Origin: an uncultured bacterium
GTDB taxonomy: Bacteria > Verrucomicrobiota > Kiritimatiellia > RFP12 > UBA1067
Reading direction: 5' to 3'
Assembly: GCA_902802945.1 (NCBI GenBank)
Contig: CADCOC010000035.1
Location: forward strand, 1-64,000
DNA length: 64,000 nt
Each line of letters opens with the position of its first letter. The stretch's first letter is position 1. Shown here one piece after another: positions 8,850-18,147 of the stretch. A program made the translations under genes and the position numbers. The notes beneath the pieces were generated by a model, which had not been told where the DNA came from, made no database searches, and saw only the letters and a program-made list of their open reading frames with translations.

Positions 8850-9200
8850 CAGGCACCCGAACCAGACGGGCCCCGTCCCGATGAAGAAATTGGCTATCTG
8901 CCCGAAAAAGGTCCGGCGGCTCTCATGCGTCACGTGGCCGAGTTCGTTCCCCGACAGACGGAACGGGACGAACTCGACGATTCGCGTTCCGGTGAGGATG
9001 CATCCAAGTGCATGCCCCGTCTCATGGCAGATGACACCGGGTGCCACGAAATAGACATACGCACGCCCAAAGCGGCCATACCCATCCCCGCGAAGCCGCT
9101 GGCTTGCAAACCACATCATCGTCGCCAGCGCGAACACGCCGCCGAAGAGAATGACGATCTCGAACATCGCCCGCTCTATTGCTGAAGGAAGATAGGCCAT
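8850..9200 (-). pseudogene. Truncated membrane metalloprotease (HETGH, M50-like)
   Basis: The first ~117 residues match the intact protein at 15913-16719, including the zinc site HETGH and the stretch ending TGPVWFGC. Homology stops abruptly at about 8850. The following bases include CGTAGAACGGCAGGCA, resembling the end of the hairpin repeats at 0.2 kb. The frame then runs on, by chance, through the promoter of the caspase remnant. About 150 C-terminal residues with most membrane segments are lost, so it is probably non-functional. It starts 36 nt downstream of the end of the 1046-residue kinase-caspase gene... that is, just before it in transcription order is that gene's stop at 9236. Confidence 0.6.
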
Positions 9201-9235
9201 GTTCCCTCTATTTGTGCGTTCCGTACCGCATGAGA

Positions 9236-12200
9236 CTACTTGGCATCGAATTCCTTCATGAACATTTTGATCAACGGCTCTGGATCCAGTCCAACGCACT
9301 CTGCATATAACCTGACCATTCCCCGTCCGTAAATAGGGGCAGGAATCCGATGATAGTCCCCATTTTCCAGTTCCTTCACAAAATCCTGCAAGTTCGTTTT
9401 TTTCGCGACCTGTTCAATTGAATAGCCCTTTGCCAGACGTGCATTTCGTAAACATTCTCCCAGTTTCTCCGATCCTAACGTACATGATCTCTTGTCGTCT
9501 GCCTTATCTACAGTCATTTGCTGTTCGATTTGATCCTCGGCAAGTTTGGACAACCTACGCTCGACCTCTCTTGCATCCACGAGACGCATTGACAAGTCAG
9601 GATGAGTCATTTGTACGAGCAGATCATGCAAAATGGAATTCTTTAAGATGATTGGATCAGAAAGGTTCGGCGGCGACATATTTCTCGCTCGCTCAAAGAA
9701 AGGAGAGTATGCGGCCGCCCCTAATGGCAGGCGCGGATAGGCCGTCTTTCCCGTCAAAGCCTCATACAGACAAAGTCCTAGCGCATAAATATCTGCGCCA
9801 GGGCCTCCTCTGTTGTCTGTTAGCACCATTTCTGGTGGCATGTAGTCTAGCGTCCCCGGAACCTGTCCTGAAGTCACTGTACCCCTCATGTCGCGAGCAA
9901 TTGAAAAACCCATGATTGCCACACGCTCTGGATGTCCTTTGGGATAATAGAGATTTGAGGGCTTGATATCGCGATGTATAATCCCCTCAGAATGAAGTAC
10001 AGAAAGTCCATGTGCGAAATGCGCGAATGCCAACAACGTCTCGCGAAACGGTAACGCTGCGCCGTTATCGTGCTTGATTGCATCGCGGAGCGAACTGCCA
10101 GGCATTCCGGGAAGGTACTCCATTACGATAAAAAACTCATGGTTACCTGTATAGTTCAAGGTGAAGGAGTCGATGATATGCACAAAGCAAGGGTCATCAA
10201 ATTTTTTCAGGATCTTCACCTGGCGGTGGAAACGGTCAGCGTAGTTGGGCTTCAGGAGGTGCTTAACGGCAACAATACGGCCGGTCTGGATATGACGAGC
10301 CTTGAACACCTCGCCAAAGCCCCCCTTGCCGATGAACTGTAGCAGACGGTAGACGTTCTGCCCGTTTGTTAGTTGGCGGTAGCGTATCGTCTTTAGATCG
10401 GCACGGAATTCGTCGAAGTCGCCGTATCTATGTTCCCTCCTAATCGCGAGCGCACGTGATAGCACCTCGTCTGCGTGTGCCAAAAGTCGTTTCACGCGCC
10501 CATGTATCTTGATCGGATTCTCCCCATCAGAGAAAGCGTTGGTCCAACGGGATGTCCATAAGAAGATAACCCGTGCGTGGTCTCCCTCAATGTGTTGATA
10601 TGGCATCTTGCCCGTCAACACCTCGTGAAATACGACTCCTACCGAGAACACGTCGCTCTGTACGTCACCATGGAACTTGGAATCGATGAAGTCGGGGGCC
10701 ATGTAGTCCAACGAACCTATAATGTTGTTTGGAGGGGTCTTTCTCGTCGTCGAGCCACCCGTTTGATTCGCAAGCTCAAAGTCAATAAGCTTCACGGCCT
10801 CGACGCCACCCTTGACGTTAAGGCACACGAATATGTTTCCCGGCTTCACGTCGCGGTGGACTATCCCGTGCGACGATATGCAAGAAAGACCGGAGAGTAC
10901 AGATTCGACAATCATTACAGCTTCGTCGGCATCGAGACCGGATGGATAACGGACCAGCCTGTCTTTCAAAGTCTCGCCAGTCAGGAGCTCCTGTACGACG
11001 ACATGGAGATTGGTGAAGGTGCCCTGTTCCGAGAAACAGCCAAAGTACTTCACGACATTCGGATGGTTTAGGTGGGCGAGGTCATTCGTGCGCTTCACTA
11101 TCCGACACCAAATATTCTTATCCTCATCCTGAACGGCCATTACCTTAAGCGCAACCAGCGTGCCCACCGGCACAAGACCATGTACGTCCTCCACGCACTT
11201 CGCCTTATACACAGTTCCCTGCGCCCCAGCATGCGTCTGTATGGTCTCAAGCACCTTAAACCCACCAATCACCTTACCAGAACAATCCCCGACTTGAATA
11301 GGCTTGCCATGTGCAAAACTTCCAATTGTGGGCGCGTCATTCACAGCACACTGTGACTCCTCATGCGTCGCAGTATTCAACTCTGCCCCCTCGCGTGCTT
11401 TACGTTCTGCTTCGGCCTTACGCTCCGCCGCCTCGCGCGCCTTACGCTGTGCGGTGGTGCATTCGGCACAGAGGAAGGTAACCTCGTCCTGATGGCGCAG
11501 GCAAAGGTTGTCACGTCCGCACTCGCGGCATTTGAAGGTGTCCCTCGGGTCGTTCTTCTTGCCACACACCGGGCAGGTGACAAACGCCGGGGCGGAGACG
11601 TATGCTGTCGTGGGAGGCGGCGGTTGGGGATCCCGATTGGGTGCCATGACGTCGAACAGGTAGAACGCCTCGCCGTTGGTCTGGAAACAGGGGTTCTGGG
11701 TTCCCACCACGCTGTGGGCCGAGAGGATTCCGCGCATGCGCGAGCGGATGCCGGCGACGAACTTCTCACCAAAGGGCGTGGCGCAGAACGAATCGTCGCC
11801 GAGCATGTCCATGACCGCACGCGTGAAGACGCCATGGCCAAGGTCGTCGAACTCCATGGCAGGGCAGAACCGGTCGCACGAGCGAAGGACACAACAGGTT
11901 CCGGCATGCACTTTCGCGTCCGGGAGCGAGACGAGCGCCAAATCGCGGGTCTCCGCGCCCCGGTTCTCCACGCCGGCGAAAACGTCCGTACGGCAGGCGT
12001 CAAGCAGAAACGCGCGGTTGCAGCCGCGTCCGTTCGTAAGCTCCTCCAACAGATCAACGGGGATGCCGGCCCGGTTGTGCCGAAGGTAGGCAAGGCGGTC
12101 GTTTGCGCAGATCAGCAGATGGCTGCCGTCCGGCGCAGTAAAGCCGTGGCCAGCGAAGAAGAACAGGAACACGTCGCCGGGGCCGAGGCCGGACGACTTA

Positions 12201-12376
12201 CGCTCGACGGCGCCGAGGACCGCGTCCGCCTTGGGATTGGACAGCACCTCGACCTCAAAGCCTCGCGCGGCGAACGCACCCGAAAGCGCCACCGCGTCCG
12301 ACAGCGAATAGCGGAGGTTCTTGAATGCGTTGTCAGCGTAGTCGTTGATCCCGACGAACAATGCGTGCCGCTTCAT
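9236..12376 (-). CDS. Caspase - zinc ribbon - double Ser/Thr kinase - HTH fusion protein
   Basis: 1046 residues. Caspase domain (1-245) with His77 and Cys128 (FLLDACRTD). Zinc ribbon (268-306) and a charged helical linker (310-335). First protein kinase domain (about 371-660) has a degenerate glycine loop, Lys411, HRD 507-509, Asn514 and Asp532 in DFE. Second kinase domain (676-940) has an intact glycine loop (GKGGFGEVF), Lys705, HRD 801-803 and Asn808, but MGFS where DFG should be, so the metal-binding Asp is Gly823. The C-terminus (971-1046) is a RodZ/HTH_25-like helix-turn-helix. Kinase-2 is therefore likely a pseudokinase or an atypical kinase. The gene ends 7 nt before... and is preceded by the small caspase (12384-13103), an operon-like 7-nt spacing. 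Inferred role: a phosphorylation-controlled protease switch. Confidence 0.85.
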   Translation of the reverse strand: MKRHALFVGINDYADNAFKNLRYSLSDAVALSGAFAARGFEVEVLSNPKADAVLGAVERKSSGLGPGDVFLFFFAGHGFTAPDGSHLLICANDRLAYLRHNRAGIPVDLLEELTNGRGCNRAFLLDACRTDVFAGVENRGAETRDLALVSLPDAKVHAGTCCVLRSCDRFCPAMEFDDLGHGVFTRAVMDMLGDDSFCATPFGEKFVAGIRSRMRGILSAHSVVGTQNPCFQTNGEAFYLFDVMAPNRDPQPPPPTTAYVSAPAFVTCPVCGKKNDPRDTFKCRECGRDNLCLRHQDEVTFLCAECTTAQRKAREAAERKAEAERKAREGAELNTATHEESQCAVNDAPTIGSFAHGKPIQVGDCSGKVIGGFKVLETIQTHAGAQGTVYKAKCVEDVHGLVPVGTLVALKVMAVQDEDKNIWCRIVKRTNDLAHLNHPNVVKYFGCFSEQGTFTNLHVVVQELLTGETLKDRLVRYPSGLDADEAVMIVESVLSGLSCISSHGIVHRDVKPGNIFVCLNVKGGVEAVKLIDFELANQTGGSTTRKTPPNNIIGSLDYMAPDFIDSKFHGDVQSDVFSVGVVFHEVLTGKMPYQHIEGDHARVIFLWTSRWTNAFSDGENPIKIHGRVKRLLAHADEVLSRALAIRREHRYGDFDEFRADLKTIRYRQLTNGQNVYRLLQFIGKGGFGEVFKARHIQTGRIVAVKHLLKPNYADRFHRQVKILKKFDDPCFVHIIDSFTLNYTGNHEFFIVMEYLPGMPGSSLRDAIKHDNGAALPFRETLLAFAHFAHGLSVLHSEGIIHRDIKPSNLYYPKGHPERVAIMGFSIARDMRGTVTSGQVPGTLDYMPPEMVLTDNRGGPGADIYALGLCLYEALTGKTAYPRLPLGAAAYSPFFERARNMSPPNLSDPIILKNSILHDLLVQMTHPDLSMRLVDAREVERRLSKLAEDQIEQQMTVDKADDKRSCTLGSEKLGECLRNARLAKGYSIEQVAKKTNLQDFVKELENGDYHRIPAPIYGRGMVRLYAECVGLDPEPLIKMFMKEFDAK

Positions 12377-12383
12377 TACTTGT

Positions 12384-13103
12384 TCACCATAGTTTTACGG
12401 ATGGTCCAGACCACGACATTTCAATTGACGGGCACTGCATGCCGTTATCCTGACTGATGGCCTTTGCGTGGGCTTTGACAAGGGCGTAAACCGCATCAAT
12501 TGTCGGCTTCCCCAGTCCATGGGCTTCACGGAGCGCACGATCCAGAGCCCCCGAAAAGAGCCCATGTCCAAGAGATGCAACTTCCATTGGCATCTCTGGC
12601 CTCATGACGCACCAATACGGCCCCTCCATGTCCTCCTGCAGTATTAAATCCCTTGGGAATGATTCCGGCGATAGTTTGGGAACGGAAATCTCGCGCGTCC
12701 CCAAACCAGGCCTAGAACAGGCGTCAATGAAGAATGCGCAATCACACCCTTGTTCGCGAACGATCTTCATGAGCATCGCCAAAGGCACTCCATCAACGCC
12801 TTCTTGTATGAATTGCATCCTTGAATCGGCCGCGCCCAACAGGGCCTTGCCCTCTGTTTGAAACCCATGTCCGGAGTAGGACATCACAAGCAAGTCTCCT
12901 AAATTGAGCTGCGCAATTTCGCTCAGGACGGCGTCGAGAATTGATTTCCTTGTCGGATCAGCAATGACGGAAACCGAATCATAGCCTACGACATCCCGGA
13001 AGAAGGATGCCAGCAGTTCGGCGTCCGCCGTGCAAAACGGCAAATCTCTGATTTGTGGATCGTTGTAACGATCAATGCCGATGTGAAGTGAATGTCTTTT
13101 CAT
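12384..13103 (-). CDS. Stand-alone caspase-like protein
   Basis: 239 residues, only the peptidase C14 domain. His79 sits in MSYSGHGF and Cys129 in FFIDACSR. No zinc ribbon and no C-terminal partner domain. It resembles the decayed fragment at 8598-8732 more than the other paralogues. It lies 7 nt upstream of the caspase-kinase gene, so the two are probably co-transcribed and may work as a pair. Confidence 0.85.
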   Translation of the reverse strand: MKRHSLHIGIDRYNDPQIRDLPFCTADAELLASFFRDVVGYDSVSVIADPTRKSILDAVLSEIAQLNLGDLLVMSYSGHGFQTEGKALLGAADSRMQFIQEGVDGVPLAMLMKIVREQGCDCAFFIDACSRPGLGTREISVPKLSPESFPRDLILQEDMEGPYWCVMRPEMPMEVASLGHGLFSGALDRALREAHGLGKPTIDAVYALVKAHAKAISQDNGMQCPSIEMSWSGPSVKLW

Positions 13104-13143
13104 AATCTATACCTCCTTACTGTCATTGTTTAGCGGTTCATCA

Positions 13144-13395
13144 CTACCCGCCATTGTTACGGTCCGACGAACCTCTTATCCGTCGAACGCCCATTGCTAT
13201 CACTTTGAGCGCGAGAAAGATCGCCACACATATCACGGCGACCTCAACGACCTGCCCAGCCACCATCGAACCAGTCGCTGTCGCAACAAATCCAAGGGCA
13301 AACGGCGCGGCAAGATACCATGCGACGATGCCGATCAAGGCGACAAGTACAACCATCTTTGCGATTTCCACGCAACAGCAATTTTTCGTTTTCAT
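13144..13395 (-). CDS. Small two-helix membrane protein
   Basis: 83 residues. A Cys-rich start (MKTKNCCC) and two hydrophobic helices (about 12-42 and 44-66) are followed by a basic tail. A good ribosome site (AGAGGAAAT) precedes the ATG at 13395, which supports a real gene. No family recognised. It sits between two caspase genes in the same orientation. A membrane anchor or partner for them is possible but not shown. Confidence 0.6.
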   Translation of the reverse strand: MKTKNCCCVEIAKMVVLVALIGIVAWYLAAPFALGFVATATGSMVAGQVVEVAVICVAIFLALKVIAMGVRRIRGSSDRNNGG

Positions 13396-13461
13396 GTTAA
13401 TTTCCTCTTGTGGCCATGCCCTGCCCTTCAGCGCCGGCGCTCTTATTATACCAAAAACAAA

Positions 13462-15876
13462 CTATTCGGGGGGGGCATTTGGGCAAAATTCACCTCGGCC
13501 ATTCGTGGACGCTTCACGTGCCATCAACTGAAGATCATATCCCTGCGCCGCCGATTTCATATACCATTTTTCGGCCTCCTCATAATCTTTAGCTACACCG
13601 AGCCCCTCCTCGTACATTACACCAAGGATATACTGCGCCCGAGATTCTCCCTGATCAGCTGCCTTGCGGCACCATTTCACCGCCTCAACATAATCCTTCG
13701 CGACCCCTACTCCTCCATAAAACATCATGCCGAGATTGTATTGCGCACACGCATCCCCCTGTTCGGCTGCCTTGCGGTACCACTTCACCGACTCCAAGTA
13801 GTCCTGAGGGACACCGAGCCCCTTCTCGTAAAAAGAACCGAGCCAGCTTTGCGCCGTCGCATTACCCTGCTCCGCCGCCCGGCTGAACCACCTCACCGCC
13901 TCTACATAATCCTGCGGAACGCCATGGCCCTCCCTATACATCCAACCAAGGTTGTTTTGAGCAGAAGCATACCCCTTTTCCGCTGCCAGACGGTACCACT
14001 TCACCGCCTCAGCATAATCCTGCGGAACGCCACGACCTTTTTCATACATGAAGCCAAGCCGGTTTTGCGCTTCCGCCCACCCCTGTTCTGCCGCCTTGCG
14101 GTACCACTTTACCGCCTCGAAAAAGTCCCGCGAAACGCCACGCCCGTCCTCGTACATTTGACCGAGGTCATTCTGCGCTATAGGTTCATTTCCATCTTCC
14201 GCCGCCTTGCGAAACCATTTCACCGCTTCCAGATAATCCTGCTTGACCCCACGACCGTATTCATACATTCTACCAAGGTTGTCCTGGGCTATCGCATAAC
14301 CTTGTTCCGCAGCTTTGAAGAACCACTTCGCCGCTTCTTCGTAATCCTTTGTAACGTCGCCGCCTCGCATGTAGATGAAAGCCATGTCCATTTGCGCCCA
14401 GACATAACCCTGCTCCGCCGACTCGCGGTACCACTTCATCGCCTCCACGTCATCCTGTACCACGCCACGACCCTTATGGTACATGTCCCCTAGAAGTTTT
14501 TGCGCAGACGCATTTCCCTGCTCCGCCGCTTTGCGGAACCACTTCACGGCCTCCGCGTCATCCTGCAAAACACCATGCCCCTCCCTGTACATCCAGCCTA
14601 GGCTCTTTTGCGCAACATCATTTCCCTGCTCCGCCGCCTTGCGCAACCACTTCATCGCCTCGGCGTAATCCTCCTTGACACCACAGCCACTTAGGTACAT
14701 GCCGCCGAGGTTGGCCTGCGCATCCACATTCCCCTGTTCCGCGGCCATTCGAAACCATTTCTCGGCCTCGGCGCAGTCCTTTGCGACGCCATTCCCCTCC
14801 ACATACATCTCGCCGAGGGTATTTTGCGCGACGGGATCTCCCAGTTCCGCCGCCGCACGATAGCACGCACATGCCTTTTCGAGATCTTCCTCTACGCCAT
14901 TCCTTCCGTGCCGATAGTCGTCACCTTGCTCCAACAACCTCTGGGCCTTGGCGTCTTTTTCCTTCTTCGCGCATGACGTACACACACCTGCCGTATCTGA
15001 CAAATGCGCCATGCACAGGTGATCCACTCCGCAGGCACTGCACTTGAACGTGTCGGTGGCATGATTATGCCTGCCGCAGACCGGACAAAGGACGATCTGT
15101 GAGGCGGAAGCCCAATGTGCGGAGGTTGGGTGCCGTCCACCTTCGAGCAGGACCTGTGCCAGACCCGACTTAGCGAACTCTGGCGTCTGCACGACCGACA
15201 TACCCTCTCTCGTCGCAATGCAGCGCATCTTGCTCGTCACGGCATCGCACAGCGTCTCGCCAAGCGACAACTCCATCCCCTCGCTTCTAGACTGCCGCAG
15301 GACATCCATAAAGGCCAATGTAAACAGACCATGCCTGCGCGACTCGATTTCAACCGCATGCTCGTACTTGCTGCACGAGCGCAATACGTAAAACGCGCCA
15401 GGGGCATCTTCCTCTTTCGGGACCATATCGCCTATTGCGACCAGATCTCTCGTTGTCGTGTCTTCGCCCCTAGTTCCTGTCAGGAAATCTGACTGACAGG
15501 CGTCCAACAGGAACGCCCTGCCGAATCCACCCTTTCGCGTCTCCAGCTCGATGAGGTCGAACGGTATCCCGGCTCGTTGAAACCGCAGATGCGCATAGAC
15601 ATCGTCAGCGCAAAACAGCAGATGCTGTCCGGAATCCGTAAAACCATGTCCGGCGAAGTAGAAAACAAACAGATCTCCAGCCGTCATGTCGCCAGTCATC
15701 TTCTTGACGGCCTGGAACACATCTCCCTTTCCGGGATCTTCCAGCAAATCAGTCTCATACCCCAGCTCCTCGAAGATATCATGCATGGATATCGCATCCC
15801 GCACTGAACAACTAAGGTTGCGAATCTGCGGATCTTTGTAGTTGTTCACTCCGACAAAAAGCGCTTTGCGTTTCAT
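13462..15876 (-). CDS. Caspase - zinc ribbon - Sel1 repeat protein
   Basis: 804 residues. Caspase domain with His77 (FYFAGHGF) and Cys127 (FLLDACQSD). A zinc ribbon lies at about 263-303. Then come about thirteen 36-residue Sel1 repeats (about 320-790) of the form EAVKWYRKAAEQG...AQ..LG.MY..G.GV..DY. Sel1/TPR solenoids bind protein partners, so this is a caspase with a protein-interaction arm. The apparent tandem DNA repeats here are just the Sel1 coding units. It follows the M50-like gene by 36 nt. Confidence 0.9.
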   Translation of the reverse strand: MKRKALFVGVNNYKDPQIRNLSCSVRDAISMHDIFEELGYETDLLEDPGKGDVFQAVKKMTGDMTAGDLFVFYFAGHGFTDSGQHLLFCADDVYAHLRFQRAGIPFDLIELETRKGGFGRAFLLDACQSDFLTGTRGEDTTTRDLVAIGDMVPKEEDAPGAFYVLRSCSKYEHAVEIESRRHGLFTLAFMDVLRQSRSEGMELSLGETLCDAVTSKMRCIATREGMSVVQTPEFAKSGLAQVLLEGGRHPTSAHWASASQIVLCPVCGRHNHATDTFKCSACGVDHLCMAHLSDTAGVCTSCAKKEKDAKAQRLLEQGDDYRHGRNGVEEDLEKACACYRAAAELGDPVAQNTLGEMYVEGNGVAKDCAEAEKWFRMAAEQGNVDAQANLGGMYLSGCGVKEDYAEAMKWLRKAAEQGNDVAQKSLGWMYREGHGVLQDDAEAVKWFRKAAEQGNASAQKLLGDMYHKGRGVVQDDVEAMKWYRESAEQGYVWAQMDMAFIYMRGGDVTKDYEEAAKWFFKAAEQGYAIAQDNLGRMYEYGRGVKQDYLEAVKWFRKAAEDGNEPIAQNDLGQMYEDGRGVSRDFFEAVKWYRKAAEQGWAEAQNRLGFMYEKGRGVPQDYAEAVKWYRLAAEKGYASAQNNLGWMYREGHGVPQDYVEAVRWFSRAAEQGNATAQSWLGSFYEKGLGVPQDYLESVKWYRKAAEQGDACAQYNLGMMFYGGVGVAKDYVEAVKWCRKAADQGESRAQYILGVMYEEGLGVAKDYEEAEKWYMKSAAQGYDLQLMAREASTNGRGEFCPNAPPE

Positions 15877-15912
15877 GCTCTCTCCTCATTCATCTGATTC
15901 TCCGTGCGCGAG

Positions 15913-16719
15913 TCACCTTCGCCGCCGCCTTTCAGAGAAGACGCGGCGGACCAGCCACGCTACCGAAAGGATAAGCAAGTCAAACAGGAGCGCGAACAGA
16001 AGGAGAGAATGGAGGACAAACAGGTACGGCACCATGCTGTTGACGAACAGGCAAAACCATGCGGAGACGACGGGTATCAGGTTCATCAGCAGGATCACCG
16101 CGATAAGCGACACGAACCCGCGCCAGGTCGACTGCAAGTCAGGCGGGCTAAGCGTGATTTCCGAAGCGATGCAGAAGATCAGGTAGAAGCAGACGGGAAA
16201 GAGAATCGACCCCCAGTTTGACGGCGACAGGACTGTCCTCATCATCCACGCCGCTCCGCCTATAACGCTGCAACAGTAGCCCGCAATCGAACCACCTTGG
16301 GGTGACAATGCCTCAAGTCCTTCAAAGAAGTCCCTACCGCCAAGAAGCCGCGCCAACAGGAAGATCATCAAGCATCCAAACCAGACCGGCCCCGTGCCGA
16401 TGAAGAAATTGGCCATCTGCCCAAAGAATGTCTTGCGGCACTCATGCGTCACATGCCCAAGTTCATTTCCAGACAGGCGAAACGGGACGAATTCGACGAT
16501 CCGCGTTCCCGTGAGGAGGCATCCAAGCGCGTGACCCGTCTCGTGGCATATGACGCCCGGCGCCACAAAATAGATGTAGCGCCGCCCGAATCGGCTATAC
16601 CCGTCTCCACGTAGCCGCTGGCTAGCAAACCACAGCGCCGTCGCCAGCGCAAACACGCCGCCGAACAGGATTGCGATCTCGAATGTCGCCCGTTCTATCG
16701 CTGAAAGAAGATAGTACAT
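15913..16719 (-). CDS. Membrane zinc metalloprotease, M50B-like
   Basis: 268 residues. One N-terminal membrane helix, the zinc motif HETGH (His59, Glu60, His63), then three or four further membrane helices and an Arg-rich tail. This fits an M50B-like membrane metalloprotease, which usually cuts membrane-bound proteins or keeps regulators in check. A truncated copy lies at 8850-9200. The second metal-ligand Asp of classical site-2 proteases is not obvious, so the subfamily is uncertain. It lies between the DO-GTPase and a caspase. Confidence 0.65.
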   Translation of the reverse strand: MYYLLSAIERATFEIAILFGGVFALATALWFASQRLRGDGYSRFGRRYIYFVAPGVICHETGHALGCLLTGTRIVEFVPFRLSGNELGHVTHECRKTFFGQMANFFIGTGPVWFGCLMIFLLARLLGGRDFFEGLEALSPQGGSIAGYCCSVIGGAAWMMRTVLSPSNWGSILFPVCFYLIFCIASEITLSPPDLQSTWRGFVSLIAVILLMNLIPVVSAWFCLFVNSMVPYLFVLHSLLLFALLFDLLILSVAWLVRRVFSERRRRR

Positions 16720-16856
16720 AGGATTTACTGCTCGTCAGTTTCACCCAAAGTTCATTAGCGATTTGTCATTTGAAAACGTTCCCGCGCGGGACGACGCTCC
16801 GAGTATTCCGTCATTCATAAAGAGGTTGTGTTGGAGTTTTTTCAACTGGTTTGGGA

Positions 16857-18119
16857 TTAATGGTATAGGGATTCAATCCTCCTCTTAAGATGCCTCACAG
16901 CGGAAGTGGAGGAATCTGCTGAACATTGCTCATGCAATTTTCTCAGTTCTGAAATGTCATCCAATCTCTCAAAATTCTCAAAACCCGACAAAACCACCTT
17001 TAAGTCTTCTTTTTCTTTACTCAAGTAAGATACTGAATCCCTACGGTTCCTAGGAGGTTTAGCGAGTATTTCCTCTGCGCGTTTAACCATTTCCTTCGCG
17101 CTTCTAACAAACCTATTTATCGTGTCTTTCATTTCTCTCTTCTTTTTCTCTTCAGCTTCTTTCCTGCGCTTCTCGGCCTCTTCCTTTTCTCTATTCTTAA
17201 TTTCCTCCTCATGACGGCGCTTGGCCGCCACCTTTAGCGCCACTTGGCAGATCTTTCTTACAAGCGTATTAATCCCCAACATCAACGGCTGGCCGGACTG
17301 TCTGCGACTGGCAGGCACAGGGCAGAACTTAAGGATTTCTGCCTCTCCAATCTTTTTGATCTCCGTTTGAAATGCCGAAGACGTATATATTATCCGTTTA
17401 GCTTCAATCGCCGCACCACCAGTCAAATCCTTCAATCCATCCTCAAAACGCTTCTTGTCCTTATTCAACAAGGATTTGTACTGGTCGCATTGCGTAACGA
17501 CAAAGAGGATCTCTACATTTTCATTCGCCAGTCCATTCGACTTCTCCGCCATGAGCGAATAGGCGAACTGCATCCTTTCAGCTGACTTTCGCTCAAAAGC
17601 CAAAAGATCGGGAAAGTCTATCACGTCCTTTGCCGAAACCACTATTATCACGATATCCGCGTTGCTTATTTGGCTCCTAAAATTTGCCCCAATTTTGTCC
17701 TTGATTTCTGTTTCTGCGTTGCTTAACAAGGCCTTCTTCGCCTGTTCGTCAGCCAGGTCATATGCATCAAGAAATGTTTCGCCTGCAAAATCAGAGAAAA
17801 AAATTCGAGGGTTGATTTTAGGGGAATCGATCTGAAATCTGAATTTCTTAACTTCTTTTTCCGGAATAGTCGCCTCGGGCCAGGGATCTTCACCTATCTC
17901 CCTAGACCCATCACTAACATTGAAGCAGTTACGAGCATTGTTACGAATTTTTTTTGTATCCGCCCCCAAAAGGCGAACTGCAACACGGCTTTCGATGTCC
18001 TCGTAAACGGACAACGCCCATAAAAGCGTAGTCTTACCGGAGGCGATTGTGCCGGCTAGCACAATCGTGATGTCGGGAGAGTCCACACCCGTGTTTACGC
18101 TGTTATGGCTATTGGTCAT
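16857..18119 (-). CDS. DO-GTPase-like (double-GTPase family) protein
   Basis: 420 residues from the ATG at 18119, preferred because GGAAAGGACC precedes it. An upstream ATG at 18155 overlaps the previous stop. Walker A is GTIASGKTTLL (23-33), Walker B/switch is FFSDFAGET (about 110), and a base-recognition-like TQCDQY follows (about 220). After the GTPase domain comes a long charged coiled coil (about 305-345, RREKEEAEKRRKEAEE-like) and a helical tail. DO-GTPases are known as switches in bacterial NTP-dependent conflict systems, where they come with caspase effectors, as here. The preceding gene overlaps the longer start and is probably its partner. Confidence 0.65.
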   Translation of the reverse strand: MTNSHNSVNTGVDSPDITIVLAGTIASGKTTLLWALSVYEDIESRVAVRLLGADTKKIRNNARNCFNVSDGSREIGEDPWPEATIPEKEVKKFRFQIDSPKINPRIFFSDFAGETFLDAYDLADEQAKKALLSNAETEIKDKIGANFRSQISNADIVIIVVSAKDVIDFPDLLAFERKSAERMQFAYSLMAEKSNGLANENVEILFVVTQCDQYKSLLNKDKKRFEDGLKDLTGGAAIEAKRIIYTSSAFQTEIKKIGEAEILKFCPVPASRRQSGQPLMLGINTLVRKICQVALKVAAKRRHEEEIKNREKEEAEKRRKEAEEKKKREMKDTINRFVRSAKEMVKRAEEILAKPPRNRRDSVSYLSKEKEDLKVVLSGFENFERLDDISELRKLHEQCSADSSTSAVRHLKRRIESLYH

Positions 18120-18147
18120 ATTCAGGTCCTTTCCGCTCTGGCGACAA

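Noticed and set aside
13600-14820. Tandem repeats of about 108 nt, considered as a CRISPR or minisatellite
   Set aside because: They are the coding units of the Sel1 repeats. Unit length and codon phase match the protein, and there are no spacer-repeat features.
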